Source of the DNA: an uncultured Bacteroidales bacterium
GTDB taxonomy: Bacteria > Bacteroidota > Bacteroidia > Bacteroidales > ML635J-15
Assembly: GCA_937899245.1 (NCBI GenBank)
Contig: CALDKB010000049.1
Location: 186,001 to 250,000 of the forward strand
DNA length: 64,000 nt
Direction: 5' to 3'
Under the pieces are notes generated by a model. It had not been told where the DNA came from. It searched no databases and worked only from the letters and a program-made list of their open reading frames with translations. This document shows, piece after piece, positions 16,491 through 25,807 of the stretch. The translations under genes and the position numbers were made by a program. How positions within the stretch are numbered: position 1 is the stretch's first letter; each line of letters starts with the position of its first letter.

Positions 16491-18984
16491 AATAGGAGTG
16501 CTTATAACAACCTCTATGGGAAGAATAGATGATCTTTTTAACAAGTCATTGAAATCTGCTTTAAAACAGACTATACAACCTGACACCATCATCGTTGTGG
16601 ATGACAATGATGATATTGCCCTTTCTCGTATCATCAAAAGGAAAATCGAAGATTTGAATATTTCATATTTGCATTATCTTCCTAATACACATACTAAGCA
16701 TATGTCAGGTTGCGGCGCATGGAATACGGGATTGGAGTTTTTGAAAAAAAAGAATGGAAAAGAATCTTATGTGGCCATTTTAGATGATGATGATGAGTGG
16801 AATATTAACTACATAAAACATTGTAAATCTAAATTAGAGAAGAACCCTCTTGCTGTTTTTGCATTTTTGAAAAGAACAGATTGCGAAGATGCATCATCTT
16901 TTTCACCCAATGATTTATGCATAGATAAATATTTGGTGGGCAATCCCGGTGTGCAAGGAAGTAATATGTTTTTTCGTATTGATGCTTTGGAAAGCATTGG
17001 AAATTTTGATGAGTCGTTACCAAGTTGCACAGATCGAGATTTGATGATTCGCTTCATTGCTCATTTTGGAACAGATAAGATTTCCGTAATCCCCAAAGTT
17101 TTAGTAAAACACAATGCACATGAAGGAACTGTCACAAGTGATTTTACTAAAAAACGAATAGGATTGGATGTCTTTTATAAAAAACATTTATGGAGATATA
17201 AATGCTTGGAATTGCTGAATCAATCTCTTGTACGAGCAGAAAGATTATTTTCTTATCCTGATTCCGATAAATGGATACAGAATTACAAGCACGAAAATGC
17301 CATCTTGGTTACTGGCGTCTGTGGCTTTATAGGTTCTCATGTTGCAGATATTTTGATTCAAAATGGCTGGAAAGTTATAGGGATTGATGATTTTTCGATG
17401 GGGTCTGTGAAGAACATCTCCCATTTTTTAAAAAACGAAAATTTTGTTTTTTACGAGGGAGACATCGCAGACATGTCGTTTGTTGATTCAGTACTATCAC
17501 ATTTCACTGTGAAAACGGCGCTTCATTTTGCCGCATTACCTCGTATTCCATTTTCAATAGACCATCCACACGAATCGTATGCTGCCAATGTCACAGCTGT
17601 ACAAAATTTTGCAACTATAGTTAAAAAGCATCATATTGCACAATTCGTCTTTGCTTCTTCTTCCTCGGTATATGGTCAAGGTGATGGAACCCCAATGGCT
17701 GAAAATGACCAGTTACTTCCAATGTCTCCGTATGCCGAACAAAAATGCAAAGGGGAAAAAATACTTTCGGAAATTTTTTCAAATACCAATACTCACTTGT
17801 TGATATGCCGTCTTTTCAATGTCTATGGCTATTCAAGGCAACGAATTAACAAATACAGTACGATAGTTACAAAATGTTTTGATGCCATCCACCTGCATAA
17901 AGAGTTGGTTGTTTATGGTGATGGAACTCAAGTCAGAGATTTTACGCATGTGTCTGATGTGGCAAAAGCATTCTTGTCTATTGTGAACAACTATTTGCCC
18001 ACCAAACCAATGGAAATCTTGAATATAGGGTATGGGAAACCGTTGTCTGTCAATACTCTTATTAATATCGTTGGCAAAGTTATGGGAGAGGACATTCATG
18101 TTGTATATAGAGAAAAATCTTATGCTGAGCCATCTTACACATTTGCAAACAATCATAAAGCGGCAGATCTTTTAAAATGGAAGCCAACCATTGATATTTC
18201 AGAGGGAATTGAACTAACCAAGCAACAAATGGAAGCCAATGAGGCATTTGTGGTTGGTGTAGCTGTACACAATTCTAAAGATGTGATACGAAGATGTTTG
18301 ACTTCCATCTTAAAGCAAAAGGGTATCAAGCGAAAAGTTGAAATTGTCATCGCAGACGATAGCTCTTCTGATGATTGGATTCTGCAAGTCCAAGATTTAA
18401 TGCAAAACGATAACATTCATGTCGTAAACTATCAATTTTGCAACGTTGTTAAAACACGAAATGCGCTCAACCAATATATTGTAGAAAACTTTCCAAATGC
18501 TGTTTTGATAGGGCGTTTGGATTCCGATGATGAATATGCTATTGAAACCGTACTTGCACGCATAGAAGAAGTATTTGACAAAGAATCACCGGACATTATT
18601 CTTGGAGGTAATTATTTACGCCAACATGGAAAGGTTATTAGCCGAGTCAATCAAGCCTTCGACCAGTTAAAAGACAAAAACTATTTGCTTTCTCGTCTAA
18701 AAGATATGGCTAACGGGAACCCCGAATCAGAACTCCCTTCTTGTAATTTGTGGCTTCGCCCATGGACTATACTGCCATATCCAGATGTCGTTAGTGCGGA
18801 AGATCATTTCTTGCTCGTTGAATATCTTCTTCACACAGACAAATACAAAATTTCAATTATTGAAGATCTACTGATGTGCATTTATAATTTGAATGGGAAT
18901 ATTACCGCGGAAAACAAATCTGGAGAAAATTATTTGAAAATTCGTAAGCAATTATACAATAAAGTTGTTAAAAATGAATATTGA
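16483..18984 (+). CDS. Fused glycosyltransferase - NAD-dependent epimerase - glycosyltransferase
   Basis: 833 aa from ATG 16483 (an upstream in-frame ATG at 16429 lies inside the transporter gene). Residues 1-270: family 2 GT-A domain, GVLITTSMGR and ILDDDDEW (Asp101-104). Residues about 272-590: extended SDR sugar epimerase/dehydratase, GVCGFIGSH (278 onward), ASSSSVYG, and YAEQK (Tyr417, Lys421). Residues about 595-833: second GT2 domain, VVGVAVHNSKDVIRRCL, IADDSSSDDW and RLDSDDEY (Asp680, Asp682). The protein could make and then transfer a modified nucleotide-sugar. The stop overlaps the next start by 11 bases. Three domains in one chain is unusual. Confidence 0.85.
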   Translation: MIKIGVLITTSMGRIDDLFNKSLKSALKQTIQPDTIIVVDDNDDIALSRIIKRKIEDLNISYLHYLPNTHTKHMSGCGAWNTGLEFLKKKNGKESYVAILDDDDEWNINYIKHCKSKLEKNPLAVFAFLKRTDCEDASSFSPNDLCIDKYLVGNPGVQGSNMFFRIDALESIGNFDESLPSCTDRDLMIRFIAHFGTDKISVIPKVLVKHNAHEGTVTSDFTKKRIGLDVFYKKHLWRYKCLELLNQSLVRAERLFSYPDSDKWIQNYKHENAILVTGVCGFIGSHVADILIQNGWKVIGIDDFSMGSVKNISHFLKNENFVFYEGDIADMSFVDSVLSHFTVKTALHFAALPRIPFSIDHPHESYAANVTAVQNFATIVKKHHIAQFVFASSSSVYGQGDGTPMAENDQLLPMSPYAEQKCKGEKILSEIFSNTNTHLLICRLFNVYGYSRQRINKYSTIVTKCFDAIHLHKELVVYGDGTQVRDFTHVSDVAKAFLSIVNNYLPTKPMEILNIGYGKPLSVNTLINIVGKVMGEDIHVVYREKSYAEPSYTFANNHKAADLLKWKPTIDISEGIELTKQQMEANEAFVVGVAVHNSKDVIRRCLTSILKQKGIKRKVEIVIADDSSSDDWILQVQDLMQNDNIHVVNYQFCNVVKTRNALNQYIVENFPNAVLIGRLDSDDEYAIETVLARIEEVFDKESPDIILGGNYLRQHGKVISRVNQAFDQLKDKNYLLSRLKDMANGNPESELPSCNLWLRPWTILPYPDVVSAEDHFLLVEYLLHTDKYKISIIEDLLMCIYNLNGNITAENKSGENYLKIRKQLYNKVVKNEY

Positions 18985-21900
18985 AATAGCAAATAAAAGA
19001 AAATTTGAGGCGGCCAAAATCCTTCAATCATTGGAAATCAAAGATTTTGAGTATTTAGGTCAAGGACAAGAGGGCGTCGTATTTCATGATTCTTTTTGGG
19101 TCTATAAAGTAATGTTGCCAGTGAACCCTGGTATTGATAAGTGGCGAGACATTAGAAAAAGTTCTTTTTTCCAAAATAAAGAATTGGAAAAATCTACGCA
19201 TTTTTATTATGCGGAAATAATTTAGCATAAAGGCATCATCATTCAAAAATACAAGTTTGAAGTTTCAGAAGATTGTGTAAGTTATGATATGGAAGAAGCT
19301 TTGGACTTTTTAGTTGAGGCATGGAGATGCCGCATTATAATTAAAGATTGTGGCGCAAAGAATTTCAGACGAATAAAAGGGACAATCAAGCTGATAGATC
19401 TTCATGCTTATGATTATTCCGACAATTTGTTTCTGAACATGTGTGTCAGAATGTATATTTATGCCGAATATTATGGAAAAATTTCCGATTCCGACCTTAG
19501 AAAACTCACAAGAAGTGCCATTAACAATTTTGATTTGCCTGAGTTGCAGGGTGCAAGAAATTTCGTTAATCGAGTATTTGCAAATATCATATATCAAGAA
19601 TCAATTAGTGATACAAGGTTGACAAATCACAATGATTCGTCTTCTATTGAATATTCTCGTATTTCACCTTCTAAAGAATTAAATTTTGAAAGCCTTTTTT
19701 GGGATAAATTACGTGCAGGTAAATATTTAAGAAGTGTCGGTGTTGAAGGGATGCACCTTAACACGGAACTGTATTTTGAACCTGACAACTATCTTATTGA
19801 TGAATATGAACTGGAACCTTTAGACAGCAAAGTGTCACTCCTTATCAAAACTTGCCCACAAGATATTCAAACTATTGAAAGTAATGTAAAACACATCGTC
19901 AAACAACTTTCCTCTCCTAATCCATTTTTTGAGGTAGTAGTCGCTATAGACCCAAAAGAGTGTGAATTTTTAAGGGAATACTATTCTGATGGAACCCTGA
20001 ATTCTTTACTTGAAATAATGAAGAAACTTGTTGCTGAAAAGGTCATAGATAAATACATCGTGTTCGATTCAGTCTTCACTCAAGAAATAAATCAACGTTG
20101 GTTTGGACTTTCTTGTAAATACTCCCATACGGAGAATCTCATCCCTATTGCCCCTCAATTATATGCTTTTGAACAATGCCATGGGGATTACATTCTGCAG
20201 ATGGATTCTGATGTCATGATTGGACGACGCGATTATCAGCACTCGTTTTTGTCAGATATGCTTGCGGAATTAAAAAAGAATGAAAATGTTCTTTCTGTCG
20301 GATTCAATATATGTAATGATACGTCTAAAGAATATTTCGGATTCGACAATGGCGGTTTTGTCCCAGAAGTCAGAATGGGTTTGCTCGATTTGTCAAGGAT
20401 AAAAAAAGAACTTCCCCTTCCGAATAGTCTCGATGGAAATGGAAAACTTACTTTGTCGTGGCATCGCTCTTTGGAACAAAAGCAAAAGGGAAATGGGAAA
20501 TGTTCAATTCGGGGAGGAAACAATAATAGTTTTTATGTCCATCCACAAAATTTCCGAAAAACAAATCCTGATGTTTGGATGACTATTCTTGATCGTGTTG
20601 AGCAATTGCAAATTCCCCCTATGCAAATGAACCAATTCGATTGCACAGGGTCCTATATGGATTGGTGTCAACCCAATCGAAAAGAGGGAATGGTGGTTGT
20701 GTCTTGTTTCCGTAATGTCTCTTATGAACGTTTCTTGCGGATGTGGCATTCTCTTATGAATCAAACTTATCAGAATTTTGGAATTATTTTATATGATGAC
20801 TGTTCTGATAATGGAATACAATTTTTGATAGATTCAATAATAGAACCATGCAAATCGCGTGTTACTTTTATCAAAGGAAGGTATAGAAATCCACGAATTT
20901 CCAATATTTACAAATGCATACATAACTTTATATCAAATCCACAAAGCATTATAGTTATGTTAGATGGTGATGACGCGCTCATCGGAAAAAATGTTTTGAA
21001 AAATGTAGAGGAGAAATTCAGATTGTGGAATACGGATGTCGTGGTTGGCAGGATGCATCAGACATATCGTTTGCAAGCCGACTATAGATATCCTGTTGAT
21101 TTTTGTCATCCAAGAAAGCGTGGGGGTAATGTTTGGCAACATTTAAAAACATTCAGAAAATTTCTTTTTGATTCCATACCACAATCATATTTCAAGTATA
21201 ATGTTGAAAATTCTCGCTTTTCTGCAAAGAATTGGATTGAAACTTGTGATGATTATGCATTCATGGTTCCTATTGTCGAGATGAGTAGCAATCCCTATCA
21301 AATGGATGACATTAATTATTATTATGAGCGGGATTATGACAAGCGAAATGCTGACAGAGACTTAAAAGAACAATGTATTGCCGAAATATTGACAAAAGAG
21401 CCATTGACTCCTAATGATGTTGTGATAGGCCGAAAGATTTTTCAGCCGAATATGTATAGAGTTGAAATTGACATTACTTACGATTGCAATTTGAAATGTC
21501 TCGGTTGTAATCGTTCATGTGCTCAAATGCCGACCAAAGAACAGATGACTGTTGATGACATACGTCATTTTGTTGAAGATAGCATTAGCAATGACAAAAA
21601 ATGGGAGTTTATCAACATCCTTGGTGGCGAACCAACACTGCATCCGGACTTTATTAAAATTATTGAGATTCTAAAAAAAGAATATGTTGAAACATTTTCT
21701 CCAAAGACTATTGTTCAGGTGGTTTCTAATGGGATTTATGAAAAATCTAGAGAACTTTGTGAGTTTGTAAAAAGGAATTATGGGGTGATAATTGATTATG
21801 CTTCTTATAAAACCAGCAAAATACAAGATTATTTTTCTCCATTTAATGACGCTCCCATAGATGATATACAATTTGTAAATGAAGATTTTTCAAAAGCATG

Positions 21901-22180
21901 TTGGGTTACATCGTATTGCGGGGTAGGACTGAATAGTAAAGGCTATTACGCGTGCGCAGTATGTGGCGGAATTGATAGAATAATGGCTCTCCACAAAGAG
22001 ATAATTTCCATAAAAGATATGACAAAAGAACGATTATCTGAGCAGTTGCATTTATTTTGCAGGTATTGCGGAAATTTTAAACATTATGCACAGTCGCAGG
22101 GTGATTTTGTTCCTCGTTGCGAAAAAGATGTTTTTAGAAATGTGATTTCTAAAAGTTGGGAACAATTATACAAGAAATAA
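18974..22180 (+). pseudogene. Kinase-like / GT / GT / radical SAM fusion, interrupted by an in-frame TAG
   Basis: 1069 codons in one frame, broken only by TAG at 19223-19225 (codon 84). Codons 1-160: protein-kinase/phosphotransferase-like domain with LGQGQEGVVF (28-37), IIKDCGAKNF (Asp125, Asn130) and LIDL (Asp142); the TAG falls inside this fold. Codons about 270-520: GT-A domain with LQMDSDV (Asp411, Asp413). Codons about 570-790: second GT2 domain with YDDCSDNG and MLDGDDAL (Asp664, Asp666). Codons about 825-1068: radical SAM, CNLKCLGC (Cys838, 842, 845), then NILGGEPTLHPDF, and later Cys-rich segments (YYACAVCGG, FCRYCGNF) like an auxiliary cluster domain. Translation could restart at ATG 19289, losing the ATP loop. 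It may be a recent pseudogene, a readthrough gene or a sequence error. Confidence 0.8.
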
Positions 22181-22200
22181 CGTAGTCTATATGGGATTTT

Positions 22201-22234
22201 TTTGCAAACCGGCCCACTGATGATTTTATTTTTG
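22201..22234 (+). promoter_or_regulatory. Putative promoter before the second hsdM start
   Basis: TTTG at 22201-22204 and TATTTTTG at 22227-22234, 22 bases apart, fit the -33/-7 pattern. The ATG of the hsdM-start copy follows at 22276. This may be the original promoter of the disrupted type I locus. Confidence 0.5.
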
Positions 22235-22274
22235 TAACACATGATTATAATTATCGAATTCAAACGCACACATT

Positions 22275-22317
22275 TATGATAAAACAACAAACCTTCCAAC
22301 TCATTGACGACCTCAAG
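22275..22317. repeat. 43-bp direct repeat, copy 2 (hsdM start)
   Basis: Identical to 15591-15633. It lies just after the radical SAM gene, so the two copies bracket about 6.6 kb. Confidence 0.95.
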
Positions 22318-22452
22318 ATTTACGGCGAATTGGGCGAAGAGAAATCTGCCTTGGCGCAATGTTTTATGGCCATCGCCGCTTCGTGCGCAAGAAAGCGCGC
22401 CATCGAACAATTGGACACGCATCTGAAGGAACTGGGTTATGTTTTGAAGTAA
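22276..22452 (+). pseudogene. Chimeric 58-codon remnant: hsdM start joined to an unidentified C-terminus
   Basis: The first 14 codons are the hsdM repeat; the remaining 44 (YGELGEEKSALAQCF, ARKRAIEQLDTHLKELGYVL) are a helical tail of a protein I do not recognise. The junction directly after the repeat suggests recombination. The product, if made, would be 58 aa. Confidence 0.6.
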
Positions 22453-22465
22453 GAAAAATAGATGC

Positions 22466-22672
22466 AAAACCTTAGCCATCAGGGTCAAGGAACTCATCGA
22501 CACCAAGTCCACCTTTGCCGACTGGCTCAACAACCAGAACATCCGCGACCAGCTCAAATTCGACATCAAAGTCTGCCTCATCAAAAACGGCTATCCGCCG
22601 CAATACAGCCCAGAAGTCTTCAACAAGGTGATGGAGCAGGTGGAGAACTTTGAAGAGAACGGAGGAGAGTGA
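22466..22672 (+). pseudogene. hsdR 3' end remnant (type I restriction subunit C-terminus)
   Basis: The frame open from 22448 to the stop at 22670-22672 reads KTLAIRVKELIDTKSTFADW, then IRDQLKFDIKVCLIKNGYPP and a final EQVENFEE, the typical C-terminal domain end of HsdR. About 68 residues remain of a protein that is normally near 1000 aa, with no helicase or nuclease part. It marks the far border of the former type I locus. Confidence 0.75.
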
Positions 22673-22707
22673 GAGGTTTTGAAAATTAAATTTTAAAAGC
22701 GAAAATT

Positions 22708-23475
22708 ATGACAGAAAAGAAAAACAACGGAGTAATTTACATTCTTTCCAATCCATCTTTCCCAGAATATGTAAAGATTGGTTATGCCGATGATTTGCAG
22801 AAAAGGCTTAAAGAACTCAATCGGAGCGAGTGCATTCCGTTTGCATTTAGAGTTTACGCTGTATATGAGGTAGCCGAGCGTTTGCAAGACAAGGCGATTC
22901 ACGCCATGATTGACAATTTAAATCCCAATCTGCGTGCGATTGATACTTTTGATGGGAAAAAGAGAACAAAAGAATTTTTTGCGATGACGGTTGACGATGC
23001 TTTCAACATCCTTCAAACCATCGCCAATATCAGTGGAACTGCGGACAAGTTGCACAAACTGACGCCAGAAGGAAAGACCATTGAAGAAGAAAAAATGGCT
23101 GAAGAAATTGAAAACAGCACCACCTATTTTGAAAGTGACTTGCTCTCAAAAGGTGACACCGATGCTGTCGCATTGTACAATCAATTGAAAACTGAAATCT
23201 TAAAGCTGGGTGATATATCTGTTCAGCCTAAAAAGTTGTACGTTGCCTTCAAGACCAAGCGAAATTTCACCGATGTTCAAATTCAAAAACAAAATTTGAA
23301 AATCTTCCTTAATATGTCTAAGGGAACGCTCAAAGATCCGGAAGGGTTGGCCATGGACGTGTCTTCTACTGGACATTGGGGAAACGGAGATTATTGTATT
23401 CGTATTTCTGATAAATCGCAATTAGAATACACGATGATGCTCATAAAGCAATCTTACGAAAACAGCTCAACATAA
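22708..23475 (+). CDS. GIY-YIG nuclease with DUF5655 domain
   Basis: 255 aa. Residues 8-95: GIY-YIG-type domain of the T5orf172 kind, with GVIYILSNPSFPEYVKIGY and LQKRLKELN, where the second Tyr-Ile-Gly is replaced by KIGY as in that subgroup. Residues about 135-250: DUF5655-like domain, with LYNQLKTEILKLGD, KKLYVAFKTKRNFTD and GHWGNGDYCIRI. Proteins of this make-up are commonly found beside restriction genes. It is the last gene of the island, 35 bp after the hsdR remnant, and its 3' flank up to pepA is noncoding. Confidence 0.82.
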   Translation: MTEKKNNGVIYILSNPSFPEYVKIGYADDLQKRLKELNRSECIPFAFRVYAVYEVAERLQDKAIHAMIDNLNPNLRAIDTFDGKKRTKEFFAMTVDDAFNILQTIANISGTADKLHKLTPEGKTIEEEKMAEEIENSTTYFESDLLSKGDTDAVALYNQLKTEILKLGDISVQPKKLYVAFKTKRNFTDVQIQKQNLKIFLNMSKGTLKDPEGLAMDVSSTGHWGNGDYCIRISDKSQLEYTMMLIKQSYENSST

Positions 23476-23635
23476 AAAATGAGACAGATTCAAATATTAG
23501 CAAATTTGTTTTGCTCTATCTTTTGCATATAATCATAAATAACTCCGCTCGCTTAGCAAAAAGTACTGCGAAAAACATATTTAAAGAAGTACCAGAATTG
23601 CTTTCCCTTCTAAATTTAGCACAAACAAAATTTTG

Positions 23636-23661
23636 AAAAAAAAGCCGCGTTTTCCAACGCG
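23636..23661 (-). terminator. Rho-independent terminator of the pepA operon
   Basis: On the minus strand CGCGTT-GGAA-AACGCG is followed by GC and a run of eight T. It lies about 100 bp after the pepA stop. The rest of 23476-23762 holds no gene that I can see. Confidence 0.8.
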
Positions 23662-23762
23662 ACCCCAAACTTATTTATGAAAAAATTTTCTTTTGTTCGA
23701 CAAAGATATACTTTTACAACTTATCAAACAAGAAAAAAAAATTTTTTTTTATTCTGTCAATC

Positions 23763-25184
23763 TCATTTTCCTGCGGTCAAAGCATCAAAGTAACTGAACA
23801 GCATTCTTGTTGGCACTGCCGTTGCTCCATTTCCACGGTAGGAGTCTTTGCTTTCGACAAATGCCGGTCCAGCAATGTCGAGGTGAATCCATGGATAATT
23901 GGTAAAATGCTTCAGGAACATGGCCGCAGAAATTGTTCCCGCGGAACGTCCGCCAGAATTCTTCATGTCGGCAACTGAAGATTTCAACAGGTCGGCAAAG
24001 TCATCCCAAAGCGGCAGTTCTATTACTCTTTCCCAAACATTGAAACCACACTCCTTCATCTTGTTTATTTCGTTTGGTTCGGTTCCAAGTATTGCCGTAT
24101 TCTTCTCACCTACAGCCGAAATGGCAGCTCCGGTAAGCGTTGCCATATCAATTACCAGTTTTGGCTCGTACTTGCTTGCATACGACAATGCATCGGCCAA
24201 AATTAGACGACCCTCAGCATCGGTATTGTTGATTTCGATTGTCGTTCCGTCGAACATTGTAATTATGTCCTCGGGCACGTATGCCGTCGCTCCTATCCTA
24301 TTTTCGGTGGCCGGAATCAATCCGTAAACCTTAATCGGAACTTTTGCAAGCGCCAGTGCCGCAATAGTCCCGACGACAGCAGCTCCACCTGCCTTGTCGC
24401 TTTTCATCGTACTCATCGAGCTTGTTGGCTTAAGATTGTAGCCGCCTGTATCGAAAACAAGTCCCTTGCCTACAAGGACATACGGATTGTCGTTAATGGC
24501 ATTTTCGGGTTCCCATTTCAAAATGCTGAATGTCGGCGGCTCGATGCTGCCACGGTTCACGGCAAGCAGTCCTCCCATCTTCAAGCTTTCAATCTGCTTC
24601 TTGCCAAGGATCTCAGTTCTAAAGCCACATTCCTTTCCTATGCGCTCAACCTCCTCCGAAAGTTTCTGCGCTGTCATATACGACAATGGTTCGTTGGTAA
24701 TGTCGCGAGCATAAAATACGCCTCGTACAATTGCATTAAGTTTTTCAATCTCAGACTTCTTGTTTTCCGACACAATCTTGATGTCTGTCAGCGAAACCTC
24801 CTTGCCGTTGCCCTTGTACTTGTTGAAACGATAGTTGGACAGAGCCACGCCCTCGGCCATAGCCAAGTCCATATCACAACCAGAAAGATCGACAATGTTC
24901 AAGGCTGAAAGTTTCTCTGCATTCAGCTTGTCGGAAATAGCGCATCCTGCCTTGCGGACTTGTTCGCGCTCACTGTCAATATTGTTTTCGGGATTGAAGA
25001 AAACAAAAAACTTAAAGCTGTCGAACAAATTCAGCATTGCAAAATTTTCACGTGCCAACTTACCGTTAACATAATTGCGTTCATCTTTAGAGAGCTTCAA
25101 CGACTCTATTTGTTCCGAACAGACATCGGAAACTATATAAGCAACAGAATCCTTTCCGTTGTATTTCTTAACCTGCTTAATCAT
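23763..25184 (-). CDS. pepA: Leucyl aminopeptidase, M17 family
   Basis: 473 aa, normal M17 length. It removes N-terminal residues from peptides in the cytoplasm using two metal ions. The C-terminal catalytic domain shows VGKGLVFDTGGYNLKP, MKSDKAGGAAVVG (metal and Lys ligands), INNTDAEGRLILADAL (family signature NTDAEGRL) and DMATLTGA; the N-terminal domain is divergent, as is usual. It follows the zinc-ribbon gene by 9 bp, probably in one transcript ending at 23636. Confidence 0.95.
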   Translation of the reverse strand: MIKQVKKYNGKDSVAYIVSDVCSEQIESLKLSKDERNYVNGKLARENFAMLNLFDSFKFFVFFNPENNIDSEREQVRKAGCAISDKLNAEKLSALNIVDLSGCDMDLAMAEGVALSNYRFNKYKGNGKEVSLTDIKIVSENKKSEIEKLNAIVRGVFYARDITNEPLSYMTAQKLSEEVERIGKECGFRTEILGKKQIESLKMGGLLAVNRGSIEPPTFSILKWEPENAINDNPYVLVGKGLVFDTGGYNLKPTSSMSTMKSDKAGGAAVVGTIAALALAKVPIKVYGLIPATENRIGATAYVPEDIITMFDGTTIEINNTDAEGRLILADALSYASKYEPKLVIDMATLTGAAISAVGEKNTAILGTEPNEINKMKECGFNVWERVIELPLWDDFADLLKSSVADMKNSGGRSAGTISAAMFLKHFTNYPWIHLDIAGPAFVESKDSYRGNGATAVPTRMLFSYFDALTAGK

Positions 25185-25193
25185 ATTCTTAAT

Positions 25194-25568
25194 TTAATCA
25201 ATGTATTCCTTCTTGCGCACAATAACGACAAAATCGCCATCGGCATAATAGCCAAAATCGTAACAATAATAATATGTCTTGTCCGCCTTGGTTGTATATA
25301 TATTTGTCATGTAATCGAACTTGAAACCCTCCTTGACAAGACGCTCCCGCAAGATTGAATGCCTCTCCTTTTCCGGCTTGCCTATCTTGTCGTACATATC
25401 GGACAATATCTGTCGGTTTTTCTTCAAAATCCTATTAATCTGATAGGCAAAATTATTTGCCTCCTGCTTCAAACTGTTGTTGTATGTGTTTCGGCACTGG
25501 TCGCAGCAGAACTTCTTGTCGGCACGACCATCGAACTCAGAATGGCAAACGGGACAAACTCTTTTCAT
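25194..25568 (-). CDS. Small zinc-ribbon protein of unknown function
   Basis: 124 aa from ATG 25568. The N-terminus CPVCHSEF and FCCDQCRNTY form a four-Cys zinc ribbon (DUF2116-like), followed by a helical region and a Tyr-rich C-terminus (TYYYCYDFGYYADGDF). This start fits better than the ATG at 25577 because the -7 box lies at 25589-25596, leaving a short leader. It is co-directional with pepA, 9 bp upstream of it. Small zinc-ribbon proteins of this kind are widespread in Bacteroidales; their job is not known to me. Confidence 0.75.
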   Translation of the reverse strand: MKRVCPVCHSEFDGRADKKFCCDQCRNTYNNSLKQEANNFAYQINRILKKNRQILSDMYDKIGKPEKERHSILRERLVKEGFKFDYMTNIYTTKADKTYYYCYDFGYYADGDFVVIVRKKEYID

Positions 25569-25588
25569 AACATTCAACTTTTATTACG

Positions 25589-25596
25589 CAAATATA
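25589..25596 (-). promoter_or_regulatory. -7 element (TATATTTG) for the zinc-ribbon/pepA operon
   Basis: Minus-strand TATATTTG matches TAnnTTTG; no good -33 box at the usual distance. Confidence 0.5.
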
Positions 25597-25658
25597 CAAA
25601 AAGTTTATTATTGTTCGTAATTTTTCAACCCTTCTAATCAGCCAATTATTTTTTTCCT

Positions 25659-25666
25659 TATCTTTG
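25659..25666 (+). promoter_or_regulatory. -7 element (TATCTTTG) upstream of the TPP riboswitch
   Basis: A perfect TAnnTTTG match 9 bases before the riboswitch begins, placing the transcript start just at its 5' edge. Confidence 0.65.
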
Positions 25667-25674
25667 CGGCAGAA

Positions 25675-25745
25675 AACAAGGGGTGCCAAAAGGCTGAGAT
25701 CATACCCTACGAACCTGATGCGGGCAATACCGACGAAGGGAGAGT
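25675..25745 (+). promoter_or_regulatory. TPP riboswitch (thi-box)
   Basis: The conserved core is plain: GGGGTGCC at 25680, GGCTGAGATCATACCCTA, GAACCTGATGCGGG and the 3' CGAAGGGAGA. These are the pyrimidine-sensor helix and the pyrophosphate-sensor helix of the TPP aptamer. It sits 60 bp upstream of the TonB receptor ATG. When thiamine pyrophosphate is plentiful it should turn the receptor gene off; in this phylum this usually works at translation or termination, and no obvious terminator is seen in the short expression platform. Confidence 0.95.
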
Positions 25746-25807
25746 TGATTTGATTCCAAACTTCATAACACCTCGTAAATTTATTTTTAAACTTAAAGTT
25801 ATAATTT

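Noticed and set aside
19223..19225. TAG read as pyrrolysine
   Set aside because: No pyl genes are seen, the residue falls in a kinase fold with no known need for it, and Bacteroidales are not known to use it.
15876..22180. Complete capsule or O-antigen locus
   Set aside because: No flippase, polymerase, export or nucleotide-sugar pathway genes accompany the glycosyltransferase fusions.
25675..25745. Cobalamin riboswitch before the TonB receptor
   Set aside because: The CTGAGA and ACCTGAT core motifs are those of the TPP aptamer; no B12-box is present.
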